This document shows, one piece after another, positions 1 through 6,985 of a stretch of DNA of 10,117 bases. How positions within the stretch are numbered: position 1 is the stretch's first letter; the number at the start of each line of letters is the position of its first letter. The stretch spans positions 1-10,117 of the forward strand of contig JALSQC010000242.1 in NCBI GenBank assembly GCA_026985625.1, read 5' to 3'. Made by a program: the position numbers and the translations under genes. A model generated the notes under the pieces. The model was not told the DNA's origin, did not search any database, and saw nothing but the letters and a program-made list of their open reading frames with translations. The DNA is from Bacteroidales bacterium (GTDB lineage Bacteria; Bacteroidota; Bacteroidia; Bacteroidales; JAFGXI01).

Positions 1-1
1 C

Positions 2-520
2 GAACAATGGAAAAAACAAAATAAAGACAAATATATAGATATACTTATAAATAACGCAGGCACAAACAAAGATACACTGTTAATGTGGATGAAAATCGAA
101 GATTGGTCAAATGTAATAAACACAAACCTTAACAGTTTCTTTTATGTTACACGAACCCTGTTAATGGATATGCTAAAAAACAAATTCGGAAGAATTATAA
201 ACATAGTCTCACTATCAGGAATAAAAGGTTTACCCGGACAAACAAACTATGCAGCATCAAAAGCAGGACTTATTGGAGCAACAAAAGCTTTAGCACAAGA
301 AGTAGGCCGAAAAAATGTTACAGTTAATGCTGTAGCACCGGGATTTATAAAAACCGAGATGACAGAAAACATTAACGAAAAAGACTTTAAAAAAATGATA
401 CCTGTTGGCAGATTCGGTAAACCCGAAGAAGTTGCCGCAATAGTTAGCTTCTTAGCAACAAAACAAGCATCATATATAACAGGAGAGGTAATATCAGTTA
501 ACGGAGGATTATATACTTAA
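2..520 (+). CDS. 3-oxoacyl-ACP reductase, FabG-like SDR (5' end outside window)
   Basis: This is an NADPH-dependent short-chain dehydrogenase/reductase that would reduce the beta-keto group on an ACP-bound chain in the cytoplasm. The reading frame is open from base 2, so the gene enters from the left edge. About 172 residues are present and, against the usual length of about 245, the N-terminal Rossmann TGxxxGIG segment is missing only because of the window edge. Visible motifs are NNAG (bases 50-61), the N-x-N-L stretch before the catalytic Ser in NIVSLSG, and YAASK with the catalytic Tyr at 248-250 and Lys at 260-262. The VNAVAPGFIKTEM segment and the C-terminal ITGEVISVNGG also match FabG. 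The internal ATG at 83 is not the true start because the NNAG motif lies upstream of it. The ketosynthase follows after 25 bases. The context favours a dedicated polyene/polyketide reductase (ApeQ-like) over the housekeeping FabG. Confidence 0.93.
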   Translation, partial: EQWKKQNKDKYIDILINNAGTNKDTLLMWMKIEDWSNVINTNLNSFFYVTRTLLMDMLKNKFGRIINIVSLSGIKGLPGQTNYAASKAGLIGATKALAQEVGRKNVTVNAVAPGFIKTEMTENINEKDFKKMIPVGRFGKPEEVAAIVSFLATKQASYITGEVISVNGGLYT

Positions 521-545
521 ACAATACATAACAAAAGCAAATAAA

Positions 546-1766
546 ATGAATAGAGTTGTAATTACAGGAATGGGAATTTATTCTACAATAGGAAAAAATC
601 TCGACGAAGTTAAAGAATCATTATATAACGGAAAATCAGGAATAGGACTCGATTTAAAACGAAAAGAATACGGATTCCGTTCAGCTCTTACCGGAATATT
701 AGAAACTCCTAACCTAAAAGGAAAACTATCGCGTCGCGAACGTATAAAACTTGCCGACCAAGGAAAATACGCTTTTGTAGCAACCGAAGAAGCTCTAAAG
801 AACGCAAACATAGATAAAGATTATTTTTTAAAAAAAGATGTAGGTATATTATACGGAAACGATAGCTCTGCAAAACCCGTAATCGAGAGTTTAGACATTT
901 TGCGAGAAAAACGCGATACAATGTTAGTAGGTTCAGGTTCAATATTTCAATCGATGAACTCAACAATAACAATGAACCTATCGGTAATATACAAACTTAG
1001 AGGAATAAACATGACAATAAGTGCAGCCTGTGCAAGCGGCTCGCACTCAATAGGATTAGGAACATTCTTAATCCGTCACGGAATGCAAGATATGATAATT
1101 TGTGGAGGAGGTCAAGAAATTAATGCAGAATCAATGGGTAGTTTCGACGGATTAAGTGCATTCTCTATACAAGAAAACGAACCAACAAAAGCATCAAAAC
1201 CATTCGACAAAAACAGAGACGGATTAATACCAAGCGGAGGAGCAGCAACAGTAATTCTCGAAAGTTACGAGTCGGCAAAAAAACGAGGAGCACCTATAAT
1301 AGCCGAAGTTATAGGTTATGGATTCTCATCTAACGGCGAACACATATCTGTGCCAAATGTCGAAGGACCATATACTGCACTTATAAACAGTATAAAAGAT
1401 GCAAAAATATCACCATCAGATATAGAATATGTAAATGCACACGCAACATCAACACCGGTAGGCGATATGAACGAAGCACAAGCAATATCAAAAGCATTTG
1501 GAAACAATACCGTTCCCGTTAGCTCAACAAAATCAATGACAGGACACGAGATGTGGATGGGAGGAGCCAGCGAAATAATATACTCAATAATTATGATGAA
1601 AAATAATTTTATGGCACCAAATATAAATTTTAATGAACCCGACGAGTATTCTGCAAAACTTAATATCATAAAAAATCGTTTAGATAAAAAATTTAATTTA
1701 TTTTTGTCAAATTCGTTTGGATTTGGCGGAACAAATTCAGCATTAATAATTAAAAATATTAAATAA
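546..1766 (+). CDS. Beta-ketoacyl-ACP synthase, FabB-like (aryl polyene/flexirubin type)
   Basis: This 406-residue condensing enzyme extends an ACP-bound chain by two carbons using malonyl-ACP. The complete thiolase-fold active site is visible: Cys162 in SAACASGSH, His299 in NAHATSTPVGD, Lys329 and His334 in KSMTGHE, and the C-terminal GFGGTN loop at 392-397. These positions are within one residue of those I recall for E. coli FabB, and the N-terminal half (VVITGMGIYSTIG, then EYGFRSALTG) also reads like FabB rather than FabF. The ATG at 546 gives the normal N-terminus. It sits 25 bases after the reductase and 5 bases before the ACP. In aryl polyene and flexirubin clusters such synthases (ApeO/ApeR types) work on a dedicated ACP. 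I cannot tell from sequence whether this one starts or elongates the chain. Confidence 0.93.
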   Translation: MNRVVITGMGIYSTIGKNLDEVKESLYNGKSGIGLDLKRKEYGFRSALTGILETPNLKGKLSRRERIKLADQGKYAFVATEEALKNANIDKDYFLKKDVGILYGNDSSAKPVIESLDILREKRDTMLVGSGSIFQSMNSTITMNLSVIYKLRGINMTISAACASGSHSIGLGTFLIRHGMQDMIICGGGQEINAESMGSFDGLSAFSIQENEPTKASKPFDKNRDGLIPSGGAATVILESYESAKKRGAPIIAEVIGYGFSSNGEHISVPNVEGPYTALINSIKDAKISPSDIEYVNAHATSTPVGDMNEAQAISKAFGNNTVPVSSTKSMTGHEMWMGGASEIIYSIIMMKNNFMAPNINFNEPDEYSAKLNIIKNRLDKKFNLFLSNSFGFGGTNSALIIKNIK

Positions 1767-1771
1767 TTTAT

Positions 1772-2017
1772 ATGAGTAAAGAAGAAATTATAAAAAAAAT
1801 AAACGAATTCTTAGTTGATGAATTTGAGGTAGAACCAAATGTTATACAACCCGATGCAAACCTAATGGAAACATTAGAGTTAGACAGCTTGGATTTAGTA
1901 GATTTAGTAGTAATTATCGAAAAAAACTTTGGATTTAAAGTTCAAGGCGAAGACTTTGTTGATATAAAAACATTCCAACATTTTTACGATTACGTTTGGT
2001 CAAAAGTCGAAAAATAA
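1772..2017 (+). CDS. Acyl carrier protein
   Basis: This 81-residue acidic protein carries growing acyl chains on a phosphopantetheine arm. The attachment motif is ELDSLDLVDL with Ser39 as the modified residue. The length, helix I (EEIIKKINEFLVDEF), the acidic recognition helix after Ser39 and the C-terminal helix all match type II ACPs. It starts 5 bases after the ketosynthase stop and lies 3 bases before the acyltransferase, so it is probably the dedicated carrier of this pathway and not the housekeeping AcpP. The FKVQGEDFVDIKTFQHF segment, with an aromatic-rich C-terminus, looks more like ACPs of specialised lipid clusters. That last point is inference. Confidence 0.93.
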   Translation: MSKEEIIKKINEFLVDEFEVEPNVIQPDANLMETLELDSLDLVDLVVIIEKNFGFKVQGEDFVDIKTFQHFYDYVWSKVEK

Positions 2018-2020
2018 TAA

Positions 2021-2914
2021 ATGAGCAAATGGCAAGGTAAAACAAAAGGAGGAGTTCTCGGATATAAATTTTTTATATACACTCTAAAATACCTCGACCT
2101 ATATTTTGCCTACTTTTTCTTAATATTTGTAGCATTCTATTATTGGATTTTTAATACAAAATCCTTTAAAGTTATGCTATATTTTTATAACAAAAGATTA
2201 AAATACCCTAAACTAAAATCAATATTTAAGATTTACTCAAACTATTTTATATTTGGACAAATACTTATAGATAAATTTGCAATACTATCGGGATATAAAA
2301 AAAAATTTACATTTAATTTTGATGGAGAAAACCATCTTCGCCAAATTGTTAAAAACAAACAAGGAGGATTAATAATAAATGCACACTTGGGTAATTTTGA
2401 TATTGCCGGACAACTACTCGAACGCCTTAATTATAAAATAAATATAATAATGTATGATGCCGAACGCAAACAAATAAAAAAACTAACATCATCATTAAAC
2501 GAACAAAAAAACGTAAACATAATTACAATAAAACCCGATGGCTCGCACATATTTGAGATAGCACAAGCATTTAAAAACAACGAAATTGTTGCTATGAATG
2601 GCGACCGCTATATCGACGGAAATAAAACAATTACATGCAAATTCTTAGGAAAAGAAGCAAAATTTCCAACAGGACCATTCCATCTTGCAATAAAATACAG
2701 AGTGCCTGTTTTTTATGCATTTGCATTTAAAGAAACAAAAAAACATTATCATTTTTATGCAACACAACCAAAAACATATAAAAATCCCGGAAATATAAAA
2801 AAACGAAATCAAATTATTAAAAGTATAATAAAAGATTATATTTTTGAATTAGAAAATAAAATAAAAAAATATCCAAATCAATGGTTTAATTATTACCAAT
2901 TTTGGGAAACATAA
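2021..2914 (+). CDS. Lipid acyltransferase, LpxL/HtrB-like (LPLAT superfamily)
   Basis: This 297-residue protein belongs to the lysophospholipid/lipid A acyltransferase superfamily and would move an acyl chain from ACP to a membrane lipid at the cytoplasmic face of the inner membrane. A hydrophobic, aromatic-rich anchor spans residues 24-44. The catalytic HX4D motif is in NAHLGNFD (His122, Asp127). The downstream MNGDR block (192-196) and the KFPTGPFHLA block (214-223) match the conserved substrate and acyl-binding regions of HtrB/LpxL enzymes, and QWFNYYQFW near the C-terminus is also typical. It directly follows the ACP and precedes the methyltransferase by 6 bases. Family members in aryl polyene and flexirubin clusters are thought to attach the polyene to a lipid carrier. 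Given this context that role is more likely than lipid A acylation. Confidence 0.88.
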   Translation: MSKWQGKTKGGVLGYKFFIYTLKYLDLYFAYFFLIFVAFYYWIFNTKSFKVMLYFYNKRLKYPKLKSIFKIYSNYFIFGQILIDKFAILSGYKKKFTFNFDGENHLRQIVKNKQGGLIINAHLGNFDIAGQLLERLNYKINIIMYDAERKQIKKLTSSLNEQKNVNIITIKPDGSHIFEIAQAFKNNEIVAMNGDRYIDGNKTITCKFLGKEAKFPTGPFHLAIKYRVPVFYAFAFKETKKHYHFYATQPKTYKNPGNIKKRNQIIKSIIKDYIFELENKIKKYPNQWFNYYQFWET

Positions 2915-2920
2915 AAAATT

Positions 2921-3994
2921 ATGAGTAAAACATACGGAGACGACAAATTATCGGCAATAGATGCTATGTATCAAGCACAAAAAATAGCATTTGCCCCAAT
3001 AATGTTTCAGGCTGCTAAAGCATTACGCGATTTTAGAATTTTAGAAATAGTCCATAAAAGTCTAAAAAAAGGAATAAAAATCGACGAAATATCAAAAAAA
3101 ACAAAAATATCAAAATACGGAGTTCAAGTTCTTTTAGAGGCAGGATTAAGTATGAATCTTGTTTATGTCGAAAACGATTATTATAAAATTACAAAAACAG
3201 GATATTTTATGATATCTGATAAACTTACAAAAGTAAATATGGACTTTACAAACGATGTAAATTACAAAGGAATGTTCTATTTGCAAGACTCAATAAAACA
3301 AGGAAAACCGGTAGGTTTACATAAAATATTCGGTAAATGGAATACCGTTTACGAAGCACTTGCCGAGATGCCCGAACAATTTCGTAAATCGTGGTTTGGC
3401 TTCGACCATTATTACTCCGACTTTGCCTTTCCCGAACTTATGAAAATAATTTTTAAAAATAATCCTAAAAAAATTCTTGATATTGGAGGAAATACAGGAA
3501 AATTCTCTATAAAATGTGCCGAACACAACAGCAATGTAAAAATAACAATACTAGACTTGCCCGGACAATTAAACGATGCATACAAAAATATTAAACAAAA
3601 ACAATTAGATGATAGAATAGACGGATACCCCATAAACCTCCTCGACGATACAAAACAATTCCCAAAAGGAGCCGATATAATATGGATGAGTCAATTTCTC
3701 GACTGCTTTTCCGAGAATCAAATTCTTAGCCTTTTAAATCGAAGCTACAACGCAATGGATAAAAACACCGAATTGTTTATTCTCGAAACATACTGGGATA
3801 AACAAAGATTTCCTGCATCAACATACAGCTTGCACGCAACATCACTATACTTTACAAACATAGCAAACGGAAACAGCCGAATGTATCATTCCGAGGATAT
3901 GATAAAATTAGTAGAACAATCAAACCTATACGTATCAGAAATTATCGAGAACATAGGAGTATCGCATACACTGTTAAAATGTAAAAAAAAATAA
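2921..3994 (+). CDS. SAM-dependent methyltransferase with winged-helix N-domain (O-methyltransferase family 2-like)
   Basis: This 357-residue protein has the layout of acetylserotonin O-methyltransferase-like enzymes. An N-terminal dimerisation/winged-helix region (about 10-100) contains a helix-turn-helix-like KIDEISKKTKISKYGVQVLL. A Rossmann SAM domain follows (about 175-357), with motif I ILDIGGNTG (185-193) and the acidic post-I residue in ILDLPG (Asp212). In plant and bacterial family 2 enzymes the catalytic base is the His of an 'LHDW' motif after motif IV. The equivalent stretch here reads WMSQFLDCFSE (255-265) and has no His, so either another residue acts as base or the reaction differs, for example C-methylation of an aryl ring. 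It starts 6 bases after the acyltransferase and ends one base before the hotdog gene. In aryl polyene clusters a methyltransferase modifies the aryl head group, which would suit this position. The exact substrate is not known. Confidence 0.85.
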   Translation: MSKTYGDDKLSAIDAMYQAQKIAFAPIMFQAAKALRDFRILEIVHKSLKKGIKIDEISKKTKISKYGVQVLLEAGLSMNLVYVENDYYKITKTGYFMISDKLTKVNMDFTNDVNYKGMFYLQDSIKQGKPVGLHKIFGKWNTVYEALAEMPEQFRKSWFGFDHYYSDFAFPELMKIIFKNNPKKILDIGGNTGKFSIKCAEHNSNVKITILDLPGQLNDAYKNIKQKQLDDRIDGYPINLLDDTKQFPKGADIIWMSQFLDCFSENQILSLLNRSYNAMDKNTELFILETYWDKQRFPASTYSLHATSLYFTNIANGNSRMYHSEDMIKLVEQSNLYVSEIIENIGVSHTLLKCKKK

Positions 3995-3995
3995 A

Positions 3996-4418
3996 ATGTT
4001 AATAAACGATAAAAACAAAATAATAGAACTTATTCCACAAAAGCCACCTTTTGTTATGATAGACAAACTAATAGAAACCACAGAAACAACAACAACATCG
4101 GGATTAAAAATAACAAACGAAAATATATTTGTAAAAAATAAAAAACTGCACGAAGCCGGAATAATCGAGAACATAGCACAAACAGCAGCAATACGTATGG
4201 GATACCAATGTATGATAAACAACACAAACGTGCCAATAGGTTTTATAGGTGCAGTAAAAAATTTTAATCTGTATAAACTACCTGAACTAAATCAAGAAAT
4301 AAAAACAACAATAACAGTCGAATCAACAATTTTTAGTTTAACTTTGATATCAGGAAAAGTAATATGCAATAACGAAATAATTGCAAATTGCGAGATGAAA
4401 ATTTTTATTCAAGAATAG
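3996..4418 (+). CDS. Hotdog-fold 3-hydroxyacyl-ACP dehydratase-like protein (FabZ/ApeP-like)
   Basis: This 140-residue protein fits a single hotdog domain. LIPQKPPFVMIDKL (12-25) matches the FabZ opening 'iPHRpPFllvDrv'. IIENIAQTAA (56-65) matches the central-helix 'EamAQ' block with Glu58 and Gln62, and IGFIGAVKNF (81-90) matches the 'f.gi.kvrF' strand. It would remove water from a 3-hydroxyacyl-ACP to create each double bond of a polyene. It differs from housekeeping FabZ in lacking the GHFPxxPxxPG loop that carries the catalytic His; the short replacement is KKLHEAG with His52. The His of the opening motif is Gln15 here. This shortened form is closer to ApeP-type predicted dehydratases than to FabZ. 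The start lies one base after the methyltransferase stop, and it is the last recognisable gene of the lipid cluster. Confidence 0.8.
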   Translation: MLINDKNKIIELIPQKPPFVMIDKLIETTETTTTSGLKITNENIFVKNKKLHEAGIIENIAQTAAIRMGYQCMINNTNVPIGFIGAVKNFNLYKLPELNQEIKTTITVESTIFSLTLISGKVICNNEIIANCEMKIFIQE

Positions 4419-4423
4419 TAATT

Positions 4424-6079
4424 TTGAAAAAAATATTATTTATAATATTAACGATTTTAACCATAAACCAAACTTATGGACAAAACGATAGTATAACCAA
4501 CTGGAAAACAGAAATAAACAAACTATTCTTAAAAGCAGCTGCCCATGGCAGAACAAAAAATGTTATCGACTTATTAAACAGGGGAGCCGATATCGAAACA
4601 AAATCAAAATTTAATAATACCGCATACGGATACGCACACCGAAATAATTTCGAGAAAACAGCTTATGTATTAAAACTAAATGGAGCCGATACCACAATAA
4701 AATTTAATAATAACCGAAAAGACTTATTATTGATACCATTTGACGATACAACAGCCTACGACGGATACGATATAAATCAAGACCTTATATTTCAAGTTTA
4801 CAACAACAATCTCGATTCAGTTATACTATTATTAAAACAAGGAGCAAATCCAAATGCAAACGATACAATGCAAGACGTAACAGCATTAATGTATGCAGTT
4901 GGAGCAAACAACCTAAAAGCAGTAAAAATTCTTGTTAACGCAGGAGCAAACATAAACTACAAACCATATTACAATACTCCACCTTTTATACAATCAGTTA
5001 TCGACAGAGATACAAGCATAATATACTTTATGTTAAAAAACAAAGCCAATGTTAATCAAGTTGACGATTACGGAGCAACAGCACTACATTATGCAGCAGG
5101 ATTAGGATATTATAAAATAGTTAAACTGTTATTAAAAAACGGAGCTAATGTAAATAAAAAATCAAAAGACGGAAATACACCATTAGACCTTGCAACAATA
5201 ACTAACCAATACGATATAGTTAAATTATTATTAAAAAACAGAGCCAAAATTAATAATACCGATAATTTAAAAAATACACCATTAATAACAGCAGCCGAAT
5301 ACGACTATCCCGAACTAATAAAATTATTTTTATCAAAAAAAGCCGATTATAAACACAAAAACTCTTTTGATTTAGACGCTTTAACAGTATCGTTACGTAA
5401 TGGAAACCTCGAAAATGCAAAAACAATATTCAATACCGACTCATCGTATTTTGTTAATAAAAGCAATGCTAAATTATTATACAAAAACGCATATATATCA
5501 GAAAACCGAAAACAAATAAAATGGTTAAAACAAAAAGGTTTTAAAAATAATATATTACCAATATTCTACAGTTTTTATTTTGGCGAGGGAATAATAACAT
5601 CATTTAACGACATAATGATAAACACATCTTTCGGAGCAAAAGATTTTAAATACAATACACTAATAGGATTAAATTTTGCTACAAGATACTTGTGGAAAAA
5701 AAGAGTCTTATATCCAATAAAAGATAATCATTATTATCAATTCTGGGAAGGACGAAGCATATTATCATTAGATATTGATAAACGAATAAATATAACAAAC
5801 AAAAATAATACACAATTTGGAGCTTTTATAGGAAATAAATTCGGATTTACATACGGAAAATACAGAGGAGTACACCAAAAAGTAAAAAAACAAATTATCG
5901 AAACACCTAAATTAGGACTATTCTACAATAGCAAATACATATCAACACAAATATCATACGAATATTACAAATATAATGTCGAGGGAATATCGCCACATAA
6001 AATAAATATAATGTTTATTATTTATTTTAACATAAAATCAAAAACATACTATAACAAAAAGACAATAATATGGTTCTAA
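4424..6079 (+). CDS. Secreted ankyrin-repeat protein with C-terminal beta-barrel-like region
   Basis: I place the start at TTG 4424, which gives 551 residues. From there the protein opens with two lysines, a hydrophobic core and QTYGQ, a clean Sec signal peptide of about 20 residues, 5 bases after the dehydratase stop. An in-frame TTG at 4388 would overlap the previous gene and bury that signal, and no ATG start is available nearby. Residues 33-312 hold about eight ankyrin-type repeats. The clearest are 152-180 (TALMYAVG, AVKILVNAGANIN), 217-246 (GATALHYAAG, IVKLLLKNGANVN) and 250-279. Residues 375-540 switch to short alternating strands rich in Tyr, Phe, Gly and Asn, ending in INIMFIIYFNI, as in small outer-membrane beta-barrels. 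That suggests an ankyrin domain held at the outer membrane and facing the periplasm, probably for protein binding. The lipoprotein gene overlaps its 3' end by 10 bases. Function unknown; the barrel call is inference. Confidence 0.85.
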   Translation: MKKILFIILTILTINQTYGQNDSITNWKTEINKLFLKAAAHGRTKNVIDLLNRGADIETKSKFNNTAYGYAHRNNFEKTAYVLKLNGADTTIKFNNNRKDLLLIPFDDTTAYDGYDINQDLIFQVYNNNLDSVILLLKQGANPNANDTMQDVTALMYAVGANNLKAVKILVNAGANINYKPYYNTPPFIQSVIDRDTSIIYFMLKNKANVNQVDDYGATALHYAAGLGYYKIVKLLLKNGANVNKKSKDGNTPLDLATITNQYDIVKLLLKNRAKINNTDNLKNTPLITAAEYDYPELIKLFLSKKADYKHKNSFDLDALTVSLRNGNLENAKTIFNTDSSYFVNKSNAKLLYKNAYISENRKQIKWLKQKGFKNNILPIFYSFYFGEGIITSFNDIMINTSFGAKDFKYNTLIGLNFATRYLWKKRVLYPIKDNHYYQFWEGRSILSLDIDKRINITNKNNTQFGAFIGNKFGFTYGKYRGVHQKVKKQIIETPKLGLFYNSKYISTQISYEYYKYNVEGISPHKINIMFIIYFNIKSKTYYNKKTIIWF

Positions 6080-6513
6080 TAAAAATAAAAATATTATTAA
6101 CAATTATTGCATTATCAATAATTACATCTTGCAACGATAATCAAGTTCCTCAAGTTGCAGACGAAGAATGCGATACATACGATTACTCCGACTGTAATAC
6201 AATAGAACCCACGCAAGGATTACTTAAAATAGAACTTACAATAAACGACACAAACCCAAGTCCGATTTTAAAAATATACGACGGTTTTATCGAAGAAAAC
6301 AATATTATCTTTAAAGATACAATGACATCGGCACATTTCGAACTTTATGTAAATATCAACAAACATTATTCGGCATCGGTAGATTATAAAAACAACGGAA
6401 AAATAATTACAGCAGTTGACGGAACCGACTTTCTTGCAAAATCATCGCAAGTGTGCGACTCTATATGTTGGTATTTAGTTGGAGACGAATTAAATGTAAA
6501 ACTAAAACTTTAA
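6070..6513 (+). CDS. Small lipoprotein, function unknown
   Basis: This 147-residue protein starts with a lipoprotein signal peptide: basic residues, a hydrophobic core and lipobox ITSC, so Cys21 would become the acylated N-terminus after signal peptidase II cleavage. The mature protein opens with an acidic, flexible stretch containing Cys34 and Cys42 (ECDTYDYSDC). A beta-rich body of about 85 residues follows (LLKIELTI, ILKIYDGFI, FELYVNI, YSASVDY), and it closes with VCDSICWYL, giving Cys129 and Cys133. The four mature cysteines could form two disulphides in the periplasm or at the surface. The strand pattern suggests a small beta-sandwich. I do not recognise a named family. The ATG overlaps the end of the ankyrin gene by 10 bases, implying translational coupling and a shared location at the outer membrane. 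Confidence 0.82.
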   Translation: MVLIKIKILLTIIALSIITSCNDNQVPQVADEECDTYDYSDCNTIEPTQGLLKIELTINDTNPSPILKIYDGFIEENNIIFKDTMTSAHFELYVNINKHYSASVDYKNNGKIITAVDGTDFLAKSSQVCDSICWYLVGDELNVKLKL

Positions 6514-6518
6514 AAATT

Positions 6519-6941
6519 ATGACAACAACAATACCTATACAACTGTTAGAACTCGACGACCAAGGCATACATCTTATTATTGCTGCAACAATAAATAAAA
6601 AAACAATTAATCTTATAATAGATACAGGAGCATCTAAAACAGTATTTGATATTAACCTTTTACAAGATTATTGTAGCTTTATAGACGACAATAATATTAT
6701 TGAGTCAAAAGGAATAAACTCAGAATTTTTAGAAACCAAAAAAGCAAAAATTAAAAATATTAAATTCGGAGATATAGAATTTAATAATTTCGAAACCGTA
6801 TTATTAGATTTGTCAAATATTAATGATATTTACTCGGAATTTTCCGATTTAACAATTTATGGACTTATAGGTGGCGATTTTCTTATAAAATATAAAGCAA
6901 TAATAAATTATTACGATAAAACATTAAGTTTTTCGGAATAA
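6519..6941 (+). CDS. Retropepsin-like aspartyl protease, single domain
   Basis: This 140-residue protein carries one aspartyl protease half-domain. The catalytic motif is LIIDTGASKTVFD with Asp35, Thr36 and Gly37. The second signature is the hydrophobic-hydrophobic-Gly element IYGLIGGDFLIKYKAIINYYDKTLSF (113-138, key residues Gly115 and Gly119). A single DTG and this length imply an active homodimer, as in retroviral proteases. I chose the ATG at 6519, 5 bases after the lipoprotein stop. An upstream in-frame ATG at 6453 would add 22 residues overlapping the lipoprotein and lacking family similarity. No signal peptide or membrane segment is evident, so it probably acts in the cytoplasm. Its natural substrate is not shown; the neighbouring secreted proteins are candidates only by proximity. 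Confidence 0.85.
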   Translation: MTTTIPIQLLELDDQGIHLIIAATINKKTINLIIDTGASKTVFDINLLQDYCSFIDDNNIIESKGINSEFLETKKAKIKNIKFGDIEFNNFETVLLDLSNINDIYSEFSDLTIYGLIGGDFLIKYKAIINYYDKTLSFSE

Positions 6942-6985
6942 AAGTTGTAATTTTATAAATAAAAAAAATAAAAAAATATAAACAA
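6942..6985 (+). promoter_or_regulatory. A-rich leader before the repeat-protein gene
   Basis: This 44-base spacer is the longest gap in the plus-strand run. It has almost no G or C after its first ten bases and holds two long A tracts just before the ATG at 6986. No Shine-Dalgarno sequence is present. A-rich leaders of this kind are typical for translation starts in Bacteroidota. I looked for the phylum's TAnnTTTG -7 element and did not find a good match, so a separate promoter here is not supported. Confidence 0.35.

Noticed and set aside
1316..1669. Minus-strand open frame of 117 codons inside the ketosynthase gene
   Set aside because: It lies wholly within a gene with an intact active site; it has no recognisable domain and reflects base composition.
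6453..6518. Upstream start for the aspartyl protease
   Set aside because: The extra 22 residues overlap the lipoprotein gene, are basic and irregular, and the ATG at 6519 fits the operon spacing and family length.
6942..6985. Terminator or promoter between the protease and repeat-protein genes
   Set aside because: Only a weak TTTTA/TAAAA pairing exists, with no GC stem, and no good TAnnTTTG element was found.
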